Source: Lachnospiraceae bacterium
GTDB lineage: Bacteria > Bacillota > Clostridia > Lachnospirales > Lachnospiraceae
Direction of reading: 5' to 3'
NCBI GenBank assembly: GCA_017412055.1
Contig: JAFQOW010000021.1
Span: forward strand, 21,149-85,148
DNA: 64,000 bases
Shown: one piece after another, positions 17,131 to 26,278 of the stretch
Position numbering within the stretch: the stretch's first letter is position 1
How the letters are laid out: each line of letters starts with the position of its first letter
Translations under genes and position numbers: made by a program
Notes under the pieces: model-generated
Told to the model about the DNA's origin: nothing
Database searches by the model: none
What the model saw: the letters and a program-made list of their open reading frames with translations, nothing else

Positions 17131-18495
17131 ATGATTCATCAGTATAAAAGTAATGGATATAATATAGTATTAGATGTGAATAGTGGTGCTGTTCATGTGG
17201 TGGATGAGGTTACATATGATGTCATAGCGTTGTTTGAGGAAAAGACAAAGGAAGAAATCATAGAAGCATTGGAAACCACATATGCAGCCAGCGAAATAGA
17301 AGAAGCTTATGAGGAAGTAAAGACGCTTAAAGAAGAAGAGCAGCTTTTTACAGAAGACATATATGAAAAGTATATGACAGACTTTAAGAATAGAAAGACA
17401 GTAGTAAAGGCTATGTGCTTACATATTGCCCATGATTGTAATCTTGCTTGTAGATATTGCTTTGCAGAGGAGGGCGAGTATCATGGAAGAAGAGCACTTA
17501 TGAGCTTGGAAGTAGGTAAGAAGGCATTAGATTTCCTTATAGAGAATTCTGGAAGCAGAGTAAACCTAGAGGTGGATTTCTTCGGTGGAGAGCCACTTAT
17601 GAACTGGGATGTAGTTAAGGAGCTTGTTAAGTATGGCCGTAGCCGTGAGAAGGAGTGTAATAAAAACTTTAGATTTACACTTACAACAAACGGAGTACTC
17701 CTTAATGATGAGATAATGGAATTTGCCAATAAAGAGATGGCAAATGTTGTTATGAGCTTAGATGGTAGACCGGAGGTTAATGACTTTAATCGCCCATTTA
17801 GAAATGGTAAGGGTAGCTATGAGTTAATAGTTCCAAAATTCCAAGAGCTTGCAAAGCAAAGAGAGGATATGAGCTATTACGTAAGAGGTACATTTACAAG
17901 AGAGCATCTTGATTTCTCAGAGGACGTAAAGCATTATGCAGATTTAGGCTTTAAGCATATGTCCATAGAGCCTGTTGTGGCACCGCCAGAAGAGCCTTAT
18001 GCTTTAAGAGAAGAAGACATACCAAAGATATTAGAAGAGTATGATAAGCTCGCAGCAGAGTATATTAAGAGAAAGAAGGAAGGCAAGGGCTTCAACTTCT
18101 TCCACTTTAATATAGATTTAGAGCAGGGACCATGTGTAGCCAAGAGATTATCAGGCTGCGGGTCCGGTACAGAGTACTTGGCTGTCACACCTTGGGGCGA
18201 CTTCTATCCATGTCATCAGTTTGTAGGAAATGAAGAGTTCTTGATGGGTAACGTATACGAGGGTATTACACGTACAGATATTCAGGATGAATTTAAGATG
18301 TGTAATGTATATGCTAAGCCAAAGTGTAGAGAATGCTTTGCCAGATATTACTGTAGTGGCGGATGTGCAGCAAATGCTTACAATTTCCATGGCAATATCA
18401 ATGATGCATATGATATCGGCTGCGAAATGCAAAGAAAGCGCGTGGAATGCGCTATAATGATCAAGGCCGCGCTATCTGATTATGAAGAGAATTAA
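17131..18495 (+). CDS. SCIFF radical SAM maturase (thioether synthase)
   Basis: This enzyme forms thioether crosslinks in the SCIFF peptide. The 454-residue protein has an N-terminal RRE-like peptide-binding region, a radical SAM cluster site CNLACRYC (C103, C107, C110) and a C-terminal SPASM domain with CGSG, then CHQF and CxxCxxxxxC-type cysteines (CRECFARYYCSGGC). CteB of Clostridium thermocellum is the studied member. The precursor gene lies 91 bases upstream and secDF follows 17 bases downstream, the arrangement usual in Clostridia. Identification is secure. Confidence 0.96.
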   Translation: MIHQYKSNGYNIVLDVNSGAVHVVDEVTYDVIALFEEKTKEEIIEALETTYAASEIEEAYEEVKTLKEEEQLFTEDIYEKYMTDFKNRKTVVKAMCLHIAHDCNLACRYCFAEEGEYHGRRALMSLEVGKKALDFLIENSGSRVNLEVDFFGGEPLMNWDVVKELVKYGRSREKECNKNFRFTLTTNGVLLNDEIMEFANKEMANVVMSLDGRPEVNDFNRPFRNGKGSYELIVPKFQELAKQREDMSYYVRGTFTREHLDFSEDVKHYADLGFKHMSIEPVVAPPEEPYALREEDIPKILEEYDKLAAEYIKRKKEGKGFNFFHFNIDLEQGPCVAKRLSGCGSGTEYLAVTPWGDFYPCHQFVGNEEFLMGNVYEGITRTDIQDEFKMCNVYAKPKCRECFARYYCSGGCAANAYNFHGNINDAYDIGCEMQRKRVECAIMIKAALSDYEEN

Positions 18496-18512
18496 GGAAG
18501 AAGGAATAAAAA

Positions 18513-20720
18513 ATGACTAAGAGAAATAGTTTAATATGTTTTATACTAAGCATTGTGCTTATCGCTGGGTTATGCTTTGTATCAATGTTTGGTATAGATA
18601 AGAGCGGAAAAGGAAGTGCTAAAAATATTACACAGGGTCTCGACTTGCAGGGTGGTGTAAGTATTACCTTTGAGGTGGCACAGGAAGAATTTAGCAAGGA
18701 AGATTTTGAAGATACTTATAGAAAGATGGAAAGAAGAGCTTATGAGCTCAGTGATGAAGCGTCTATCTATAAGGAGGGCAATAACAGAATAACTGTAGAG
18801 ATACCAGGCAGCGATAATGCACAGGCAGTGCTTGATAAGCTTGGTAAACCAGGTACTTTACAATTTGTTACAGATTTTGGTAATAAGGAAAAAGAAAAGG
18901 TTTGGTTTCAGGGCGAAGACATAAAGGATGCACAGCCAGCGTACAAGAAGGATGAAAATACTGGTGCTATTCAGTATATGGTAGCATTGGAGTTTACTGA
19001 GGAAGCTGGAACAAAATTTGCTGAGGTAACAGGAAATAATGTAGGCAAAATTCTCTATATAGTATACGATGGAGATGTTATTTCATCACCTTATGTACAG
19101 CAAAAGATTACAGGCGGTGAAGCCACTGTAACAGGAATGGAGTCAAATGAAGAGGCTGAAGAGCTTGCAGCTATGATTAGAATTGGTTCTCTTAAGCTTG
19201 AACTTAAGGAAATCTCATCTAAGGTTGTAGGAGCTAAGCTTGGTGATGATGCTATCAGTACAAGCTTGCTTGCAGGTGTTATCGGTATTGCATTTATCTG
19301 CGTATTTATGGTTGTGGCATATAGAGTGCCAGGACTTGCAGCAGGACTTGCACTTATCGCATATACAGCAATGAACCTTCTTGCTCTTAATGGATTTGAT
19401 ATAACACTTACATTGCCAGGTATTGCCGGTGTAATCTTATCAATAGGTATGGCGGTTGATGCCAATGTAATTATCTTTGCACGTATTAAGGAAGAGCTTG
19501 GTGAGGGTGTAGAGGTTAAGGAAGCTATTAAGACAGGCTTTAAGAAGGCTACATCAGCTATCTTAGATGGAAATATTACAACACTTATAGCAGCTTTAGT
19601 TCTTATGAAGATGGGAACAGGTCCTATTCAGGGATTTGCTAAGACACTTGCATATGGTATTGTCATTTCCATGATTACAGCTATGTTTGTAACAAGAGGT
19701 CTTTTATATTTACTTTATTCTATGGGCTTCAATAAGGCATCAATGTATGGAGTGCAGAAGAAGAGAAAGACAGTAGATTTCATAGGTAAGAGATGGATAC
19801 TTTTGAGTGTTAGTGTTGTTATAATTGTAGCAGGTATAGCAGTAACATTATTAAACGTCAAGGGCACATTTGAAGGTAGAGAGTCAAACTTTAATCTAAG
19901 TGTTGAATTTAAGGGCGGTGTATCTACTAGTGTTGAATTTGATAAGAATTATGATATAAAGGAATTCAATGAAAAGATACTTCCAGAGATTCAAAAGATT
20001 GTTGGTGATGGTGATGTACTTGCCAATGCGGTAACAGGAACTAACGAATATGTAATTAGAACAAAGACACTTCCGACTTCTGTTAGAGATGAAATCAATA
20101 AGATGCTTGTAGAGAAGTTTGGTGCTATAGAAGGCAAATTTAATGAGTCTAGTGTAAGTGCTACGGTAAGTAAAGAAATGGCAAAGGATTCAGTGGTTGC
20201 AGTATCTATAGCAGTAGTATGTATGCTTATCTATATCTTTATTAGATTTAGAGATATAAGATTTGCTTCAAGTGCCATTCTTTGTCTTGTGCATGATATA
20301 GTTATCGTAATACTTTTCTATGCAGTATCGTGGACAACTGTGGGAAATACATTTATAGCATGTATGCTTACAATTCTTGGTTACTCTATCAATGCTTCTA
20401 TCGTAGTATTTGATAGAATAAGAGAAAAGCTTAAGGCTAGCGGATATACGGGAGATTTGAAGGAAGTAGTGAATGGGGCTATCACAGATACTCTTACTAG
20501 ATCGATTTACACATCTCTTACAACCTTTGTAACTGTTGCAGCATTATATGTTCTCGGTGTAACTGCTATGAAGGAGTTTGCTCTTCCACTTATCGTAGGT
20601 ATAGTTGCGGGTGCATATTCATCAGTTTGTGTGGCAGGCTCACTTTGGTATACAATGTCAAAGAAGAGATTTGAGTCAGGCAAGATGAGAAAGAAATATT
20701 TGGAAAGCTTGGAAGACTAA
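18513..20720 (+). CDS. secDF: Protein translocase subunit SecDF (fused)
   Basis: SecDF uses the proton gradient to help protein export through SecYEG. The 735-residue chain contains SecD (one helix, periplasmic domain with QGLDLQGG, then five helices, about 1-410) followed by SecF (about 425-735). Each half has the conserved transmembrane signature (GMAVDANVIIFARIKEEL in SecD, SINASIVVFDRIREKL in SecF). Fusion into one chain is common in Bacillus and many Clostridia. It lies 17 bases after the SCIFF maturase and ends at a strong terminator. Confidence 0.97.
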   Translation: MTKRNSLICFILSIVLIAGLCFVSMFGIDKSGKGSAKNITQGLDLQGGVSITFEVAQEEFSKEDFEDTYRKMERRAYELSDEASIYKEGNNRITVEIPGSDNAQAVLDKLGKPGTLQFVTDFGNKEKEKVWFQGEDIKDAQPAYKKDENTGAIQYMVALEFTEEAGTKFAEVTGNNVGKILYIVYDGDVISSPYVQQKITGGEATVTGMESNEEAEELAAMIRIGSLKLELKEISSKVVGAKLGDDAISTSLLAGVIGIAFICVFMVVAYRVPGLAAGLALIAYTAMNLLALNGFDITLTLPGIAGVILSIGMAVDANVIIFARIKEELGEGVEVKEAIKTGFKKATSAILDGNITTLIAALVLMKMGTGPIQGFAKTLAYGIVISMITAMFVTRGLLYLLYSMGFNKASMYGVQKKRKTVDFIGKRWILLSVSVVIIVAGIAVTLLNVKGTFEGRESNFNLSVEFKGGVSTSVEFDKNYDIKEFNEKILPEIQKIVGDGDVLANAVTGTNEYVIRTKTLPTSVRDEINKMLVEKFGAIEGKFNESSVSATVSKEMAKDSVVAVSIAVVCMLIYIFIRFRDIRFASSAILCLVHDIVIVILFYAVSWTTVGNTFIACMLTILGYSINASIVVFDRIREKLKASGYTGDLKEVVNGAITDTLTRSIYTSLTTFVTVAALYVLGVTAMKEFALPLIVGIVAGAYSSVCVAGSLWYTMSKKRFESGKMRKKYLESLED

Positions 20721-20743
20721 TAATTAAATATAATTAATATATG

Positions 20744-20772
20744 AAAAGCCTCAGGAATGTCCTGAGGCTTTT
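20744..20772 (+). terminator. Terminator of the SCIFF-secDF unit
   Basis: A 13-bp stem AAAAGCCTCAGGA/TCCTGAGGCTTTT has a 3-base loop. The next promoter's -35 box starts at its last bases. Confidence 0.92.
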
Positions 20773-20799
20773 GACACTCTAATCTTTGAATGATATAAT
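20771..20799 (+). promoter_or_regulatory. Consensus SigA promoter of recJ
   Basis: TTGACA (20771-20776), 17 bases, TATAAT (20794-20799) is a perfect housekeeping consensus, directly abutting the upstream terminator. Confidence 0.85.
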
Positions 20800-20824
20800 G
20801 TGAGGTACGAAAGGATGATTATTT

Positions 20825-22615
20825 ATGGTAGCAGAAAAATGGATGGTTCACAGTAAAAAGGCAGATTTTGATGGTTTTGCAAAAGCTCTTGGAGTTAGTC
20901 CTATTGTAGCTAGAATTATGAGAAATAAAGATTTAGAGTCCATAGAAGAGCAGAGAGCATTTCTTGATAATAGCTTGGAAAATATGCATAATCCGTCGCT
21001 TATGAAGGATATGGATAAGGCTATAGATATTATTAAATTAAAGATAGAAGAAGGTAAGCATATTCGCGTTATAGGAGATTATGATATAGATGGAATATGC
21101 TCAACATATATTCTTGTAAAGGGATTGCAGGGTGTGAGAGCATTTGTTTCCTATGACATTCCAGATAGAATTCTTGATGGATATGGTATTAACGAGAATT
21201 TAATCAAGAAGGCTTATGATGAGGGCGTAGATACTATTGTGACCTGTGATAATGGTATAGCGGCCATAGACCAGATTAAGTATGCAAAAGACCTTGGTAT
21301 GACGGTTATAGTGACAGATCATCACGAGGTGCCTTATGTGAGGGATGAAGTGACTGGTGAGATTATATATAAGCGAGTACAAGGAGGTGCGGTAGTTAAT
21401 CCAAAGCAGCCAGATTGTGATTATCCATTTAAGCTACTATGTGGTGGAGCTATAGCCTATAAGGTTATAGAGTGTTTATACGAAAAGCTTAATGTGGAAA
21501 ATAAAAAGGAAAAGATAGAATATTTTATAGAATATGCTGCCATAGCTACCATAGGTGATGTAGTGGATTTGGTGGGTGAAAATAGAATTATAGCAGCAAA
21601 TGGTCTTGAGAGGTTGAAGAATACATCCAATGTGGGTTTAGATAAGCTTATGGATATGTGTGGAATCAATAGAGAAAGACTTTCCTCATATCATATAGGC
21701 TTTGTGGTAGGACCTTGTCTTAATGCCACAGGAAGATTGGAATCTGCAAAAAAGGGCATAGAGCTTCTTATGTGTGAAGATTTTTATGAGGCTGAAAAGC
21801 TGGCTGGTGAGCTGATAGAGCTTAATGGAACTAGAAAAGCTATGACTGAGGAAGGGGTAAAGGAAGCTATAGCTATGTGCGAAAATATGGCTGATAGCAA
21901 GGTTTTAGTAGTTTATCTTCCAAGGATTCATGAGAGTATAGCAGGAATTATAGCTGGTAGAGTCCGTGAGCACTTTAATAAACCGGTATTTGTAGTGACT
22001 AATAGTGCTGATGAGAATGAAGAAAGCTTAATTAAGGGTTCTGGCAGGTCTATACCAGGATACAATATGTTTGAAGCATTGATAGAATGTGATGAATATT
22101 TATTAAAATACGGTGGACATGAGATGGCAGCAGGTTTATCTCTTAATAAAGAAAAAATAAATGAGTTTGCAAAAGCTTTAAATGATAAATGTAAGCTTGC
22201 AGAGGAAGACTTTGTGCGAAAGGTGTGGATAGATGTGCCTATGCCACTTGCCTATGCTACGGAAGAGCTTATTAACCAGCTATCGCTACTTGAACCTTTT
22301 GGTAAAGGCAATGAAAAGCCTGTATTTGCCACAAAAAATGTAAAGGTTAAATCCTTGAAGGTAATGGGTGCAAATCAGAATATGTGTAAGCTATCTGTCT
22401 TGGATGATTCGGGAAAAGTAGTAGATGCATTGGTATTTTCATCGATTTACCCTGCATTTATGGAATTCCTGAATGATAAGTTTGGAGAAGAACAGATTAG
22501 AAAGGCAAAGATGAATATACCTAATGATATTGTTTTGTCTATTATTTATTATCCAGACATAAATGAGTACAATGGTAGAAGAAGTGTGCAAATTATTGTC
22601 AATAACTATTGTTAA
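20825..22615 (+). CDS. recJ: Single-stranded-DNA-specific exonuclease RecJ
   Basis: RecJ is a 5'-3' single-strand DNA exonuclease of the DHH family acting in recombination and repair. The 596 residues include the DHH metal motifs (DYDIDGICST, CDNGIAA, VTDHHEVP), a NATGRLESAK region, the DHHA1 domain with GGHEMAAGLSL and an OB-like C-terminal part. Length is normal for the short clostridial form. It leads the recJ-apt-rel block, as in B. subtilis (yrvE-apt-relA). AAAGGA lies upstream of the ATG. Confidence 0.95.
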   Translation: MVAEKWMVHSKKADFDGFAKALGVSPIVARIMRNKDLESIEEQRAFLDNSLENMHNPSLMKDMDKAIDIIKLKIEEGKHIRVIGDYDIDGICSTYILVKGLQGVRAFVSYDIPDRILDGYGINENLIKKAYDEGVDTIVTCDNGIAAIDQIKYAKDLGMTVIVTDHHEVPYVRDEVTGEIIYKRVQGGAVVNPKQPDCDYPFKLLCGGAIAYKVIECLYEKLNVENKKEKIEYFIEYAAIATIGDVVDLVGENRIIAANGLERLKNTSNVGLDKLMDMCGINRERLSSYHIGFVVGPCLNATGRLESAKKGIELLMCEDFYEAEKLAGELIELNGTRKAMTEEGVKEAIAMCENMADSKVLVVYLPRIHESIAGIIAGRVREHFNKPVFVVTNSADENEESLIKGSGRSIPGYNMFEALIECDEYLLKYGGHEMAAGLSLNKEKINEFAKALNDKCKLAEEDFVRKVWIDVPMPLAYATEELINQLSLLEPFGKGNEKPVFATKNVKVKSLKVMGANQNMCKLSVLDDSGKVVDALVFSSIYPAFMEFLNDKFGEEQIRKAKMNIPNDIVLSIIYYPDINEYNGRRSVQIIVNNYC

Positions 22616-22632
22616 TAAAATAAAAAAGTGAT

Positions 22633-22674
22633 AAAATATAGATTATCTATTTAAAAATGGATAATCTATATTTT
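22633..22674 (+). terminator. Hairpin terminator after recJ
   Basis: A 15-bp perfect stem AAAATATAGATTATC/GATAATCTATATTTT has a 12-base loop, followed by ATTG. It is AT-rich but long. Confidence 0.75.
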
Positions 22675-22683
22675 ATTGTATTA

Positions 22684-22713
22684 GATTGCGAGAGTGCGAA
22701 GCACGTAGCAATC
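22684..22713. repeat. REP-like hairpin with GAA loop, copy 1
   Basis: GATTGC, gaga, GTGC, GAA loop, GCAC, gta, GCAATC form a two-part hairpin. An almost identical element is at 42435-42466; it differs by a C-G to T-A change on both sides of the stem, which keeps pairing. Confidence 0.65.
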
Positions 22714-22769
22714 CGTTGAATAAACATTTAATTAACTTTTGATGATTTGTAGAAAGGTTAGGGATTCCT

Positions 22770-23294
22770 ATGAAGAAGATTGAAGAATATGTGAGAAGTA
22801 TACCAGATTTTCCTGAGGAAGGTATTATATTTAGAGATGTTACAAGTGTTTTACAGGATGCAGATGGCTTACATCTTGCCATTGACCTTATGCAGGAAAA
22901 AATCAAGGATTTAGATTTTGATGTGGTTGTAGGACCAGAATCCAGAGGATTTATATTTGGTGTGCCTATTGCGTACAATCTTCATAAGCCTTTTGTGCCA
23001 GTTCGTAAGAAGGGTAAATTACCTTGCGAAACTATTTCTATGGAGTATGCATTAGAGTATGGCACAGCGACGATTGAGATACATAGGGATGCTATTAAGC
23101 CAGGTCAGAAGGTGCTTATAGTGGACGACCTTATGGCTACGGGTGGTACTATTGAAGCAATCATTAAGCTTATAACAGAGCTTGGTGGAGAAGTGGTTGG
23201 CACTGTATTTTTAATGGAGCTTGCGGGATTAGAGGGACGTAAAAAATTAGAAGGACAGAATGTCCAATCAGTGATTGTATATCCTGGTAAATAA
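22770..23294 (+). CDS. apt: Adenine phosphoribosyltransferase
   Basis: Apt salvages adenine to AMP with PRPP. The 174-residue chain has the Apt start IPDFPEEGIIFRDVT, the substrate loop VGPESRGFIFG and the PRPP motif VLIVDDLMATGGT. Length and motifs are fully typical. It lies between recJ and rel, as in B. subtilis. A small dyad ATGGAC/GTCCAT sits just after its stop codon. Confidence 0.97.
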   Translation: MKKIEEYVRSIPDFPEEGIIFRDVTSVLQDADGLHLAIDLMQEKIKDLDFDVVVGPESRGFIFGVPIAYNLHKPFVPVRKKGKLPCETISMEYALEYGTATIEIHRDAIKPGQKVLIVDDLMATGGTIEAIIKLITELGGEVVGTVFLMELAGLEGRKKLEGQNVQSVIVYPGK

Positions 23295-23355
23295 AGATGG
23301 ACTTGTCCATTTATGTAAAAACTTACTATATTTACGATAAAGTGAGGCGTATCCT

Positions 23356-25626
23356 ATGGCAGACGAGAAAATTGAAATAGTTATACCGAAAATTAAATCG
23401 CCGGAAGAGTACGAGAATCCGACTGAATTATATGATAAGCTTATAGCTATGATAAAGAAGTATCATCCTTCGGATGATTACTCTTTAATCGAAAAAGCAT
23501 ATAAGCTTGCTGATGATGCCCATAAGGAGCAAAAGAGACGTTCAGGAGAGCCGTATATTATTCATCCATTGTCAGTTGCTATTATCTTAGCGGAGTTTGA
23601 GCTTGACAAGGAGACTATTATAGCAGGAATTCTTCATGATGTTGTGGAAGATACTGTGTTTACACTTGAAGAGATAAGCCAGATGTTTGGAGCAGAGGTT
23701 GCACTTCTTGTAGATGGTGTAACAAAGCTTACAAAAGTATCATATTCCGCAGATAAAATAGAGATACAGGCAGAGAATCTTAGAAAGATGTTTCTTGCCA
23801 TGGGTAAGGATATACGAGTTATCCTTATTAAGCTTGCAGACAGACTTCATAATATGAGAACTATGGAGTATCAAAGTCCTGCTAAGCAGATAGAGAAATC
23901 AAGAGAGACTATGGATATTTATGCGCCTATAGCAGATAGACTTGGTATTTCTAAAATTAAGGTAGAGCTTGATGACTTGGCTCTTAAATACCTTGAACCA
24001 GATAAATTTGCAGATATTTCTTATCAGAGAAATGTTAAGCTAAGCTCTGGCGAGCTTATGATTAAGAATCTTGTAGAGGCAGTTGATGACCTTATGAAGG
24101 ACGCAGGCATTAAGTCCAGAGTGTATGGTCGTATGAAGCATATCTTTAGTATCTACAAGAAGATGATAAATCAGAATAAAGAATTTGATCAGATTTTAGA
24201 TTTGTTTGCGGTAAGAATTATCGTAGATTCAGTGAAGGATTGTTATGCGGCTCTCGGCATTATCCATGAGCATTATAAGCCTATTCAGGGAAGATTTAAG
24301 GATTATATCGCTATGCCTAAGGCAAATATGTATCAGTCTCTTCATACAACATTAATCGGACCACATGGTCAGCCATTTGAGATTCAGATTCGTACGGAAG
24401 AGATGCATAGAACTGCCGAGAATGGTATCGCAGCCCATTGGAAATACAAAGAAGACCCTAATGGTAAGCATACTCCAGATAAGGAAGAGGAGAAGCTTAG
24501 CTGGCTTAGAGAGATTCTTGAATGGCAGAATAATCTTTCTGATAATAAGGAATTCTTAAGCGTAATTAAGAGTGACTTTAATTTATTTACAGAAGATGTA
24601 TATTGTTTTACACCTTCAGGAGATGTAAAGAATCTTCCCAATGGTTCTACTCCTATTGATTTTGCTTACAGTATTCACAGTGCTGTGGGAAATAAGATGG
24701 TAGGTGCAAGAATTAATGGCAAGATAGTAAATATAGATTATAAGATACAGAATGGTGATAGAATCGAGATTATTACATCTCAGAATTCTAAGGGACCTAG
24801 TAGAGATTGGCTTAATATTGTAAAAAGCTCACAGGCTAAGAATAAGATTAACCAGTGGTTTAAGTCAGAATTTAAGGAAGATAATATAGTCAAAGGTCGA
24901 GAGCTTATAGAGCGCTATTGTAAGATGAAGGGTGTAAATATAAGTGACATTACAAAGCATGAGTTTGTATCTAAGGTACTTTCTAAGTATAATTTAAAGG
25001 AATGGAATGCAGTGCTGGCAGCCATTGGACATGGAAGTATCAAGGAAGGTCATGTAGTAAACAGACTTATTGATGAATATGAGAAAAAGAATAAAAAGAT
25101 TCTTACAAATGAGCAGATTCTAGAAGAGATTGCAGAGAGCTCTAAGACTAAGAAAAATATTATTAAGTCTAAGGGTGGCATCGTAGTTAGAGGCGTTCAT
25201 GATGTTTCTGTTCGTTTTTCTAAGTGCTGTAATCCGGTGCCTGGTGATGAGATTGTAGGATTTATCACAAGGGGTAGAGGAATCTCTATTCATAGAACTG
25301 ATTGTGTCAATGTAATGAATCTTGCAGAGGCAGACAGAGTGAGAATTATGGAAGCTGACTGGCAGGAGGAGAGAGAAAAGGGAGAGAAGTATCATGTGGA
25401 GATACAGATATTCTGCTCTAATAGAACAGGTCTCCTTGCAGATATTTCTAAGATTCTTACAGAGAGAAATATAGATGTTCAAAGTATGAACAGTAGAACA
25501 AGTAAGCAGGATGTAGCGACCATAACTATGTCATTTATGATAGGTGGCAAGGACGAGTTAAATAAGCTTGTAGATAAGATTCGTATGGTCGATTCTGTAC
25601 TTGACGTTGTACGATCATCAAGTTAG
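23356..25626 (+). CDS. rel: Bifunctional (p)ppGpp synthetase/hydrolase (Rel)
   Basis: Rel makes and degrades the alarmone (p)ppGpp. The 756-residue chain has an HD hydrolase domain (YIIHPLSVA, then GILHDVVEDT and LADRLHNMRT, about 45-195), a synthetase domain (FKDYIAMPKANMYQSLHT, EIQIRT, about 235-365), a TGS domain (about 400-465), a helical/zinc-finger part with CCNPVPGD and a C-terminal ACT domain. Both active sites look intact, so it should be bifunctional. GTGAGG precedes the ATG loosely. The next gene follows 13 bases after the stop. Confidence 0.97.
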   Translation: MADEKIEIVIPKIKSPEEYENPTELYDKLIAMIKKYHPSDDYSLIEKAYKLADDAHKEQKRRSGEPYIIHPLSVAIILAEFELDKETIIAGILHDVVEDTVFTLEEISQMFGAEVALLVDGVTKLTKVSYSADKIEIQAENLRKMFLAMGKDIRVILIKLADRLHNMRTMEYQSPAKQIEKSRETMDIYAPIADRLGISKIKVELDDLALKYLEPDKFADISYQRNVKLSSGELMIKNLVEAVDDLMKDAGIKSRVYGRMKHIFSIYKKMINQNKEFDQILDLFAVRIIVDSVKDCYAALGIIHEHYKPIQGRFKDYIAMPKANMYQSLHTTLIGPHGQPFEIQIRTEEMHRTAENGIAAHWKYKEDPNGKHTPDKEEEKLSWLREILEWQNNLSDNKEFLSVIKSDFNLFTEDVYCFTPSGDVKNLPNGSTPIDFAYSIHSAVGNKMVGARINGKIVNIDYKIQNGDRIEIITSQNSKGPSRDWLNIVKSSQAKNKINQWFKSEFKEDNIVKGRELIERYCKMKGVNISDITKHEFVSKVLSKYNLKEWNAVLAAIGHGSIKEGHVVNRLIDEYEKKNKKILTNEQILEEIAESSKTKKNIIKSKGGIVVRGVHDVSVRFSKCCNPVPGDEIVGFITRGRGISIHRTDCVNVMNLAEADRVRIMEADWQEEREKGEKYHVEIQIFCSNRTGLLADISKILTERNIDVQSMNSRTSKQDVATITMSFMIGGKDELNKLVDKIRMVDSVLDVVRSSS

Positions 25627-25639
25627 GAGGGGAAAGCAA

Positions 25640-26278
25640 ATGGGTTTACTTAGTATGAAATCTATAGTATTAAGTGTTTGCAGTACTAATTGTTATATTT
25701 TGTATGATAATGAGACGAAGGAAGGTTTTATTATAGACCCGGCTGCGTCTCCAGATAAAATTATAGATTTGGTTACGAGACTTTCCATAGATGTAAAGGC
25801 TATACTTCTTACCCATGGACATTTTGACCACATTGGTGGGGCAAATGTCTTAAAGGAGCGCTATGGTGTCCATATCTATGGACATGAAGATGAGGTGGAT
25901 ATGGCTAGGGATGCTATGATTAATCTTTCAGCACATTTTGATGATGTGAATTGTGTGGAGATTGATAAGCCATTAAGAGATGGAGAAGAATTTAAGGTGG
26001 CAGGCTTTGACATTAAAACTATACATACACCAGGCCACACAAAGGGAAGCTGTTGTTATATAGTAACAGATGATGAGAAGGATAGACTTTTTAGTGGAGA
26101 TACGATATTCTACCACAGCTATGGCAGAACTGATTTGCCAACTGGCAGTGGTGCAACTATAATTCGTTCAATTTTAGATAAGTTATTGGTATTAGATGGT
26201 AATATGGAAGTGTTTCCAGGACATGGGGATACAACTACCATAGATGAAGAAAAAAAGTGGTATCGGAGAATAAATTAA
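25640..26278 (+). CDS. Metallo-beta-lactamase fold hydrolase (glyoxalase II-like)
   Basis: This protein of about 212 residues has the zinc-binding THGHFDHIGG motif, later histidines in HTPGHTKGS, an aspartate in LFSGDTIF and a last histidine in FPGHGDTT. It resembles YqgX-type hydroxyacylglutathione hydrolase relatives. I start it at the ATG at 25640 because GGAGGGG lies 8 bases upstream; an in-frame TTG at 25601 lies within rel and lacks a ribosome site. The start of the next gene abuts its stop codon. The substrate is unknown. Confidence 0.92.
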   Translation: MGLLSMKSIVLSVCSTNCYILYDNETKEGFIIDPAASPDKIIDLVTRLSIDVKAILLTHGHFDHIGGANVLKERYGVHIYGHEDEVDMARDAMINLSAHFDDVNCVEIDKPLRDGEEFKVAGFDIKTIHTPGHTKGSCCYIVTDDEKDRLFSGDTIFYHSYGRTDLPTGSGATIIRSILDKLLVLDGNMEVFPGHGDTTTIDEEKKWYRRIN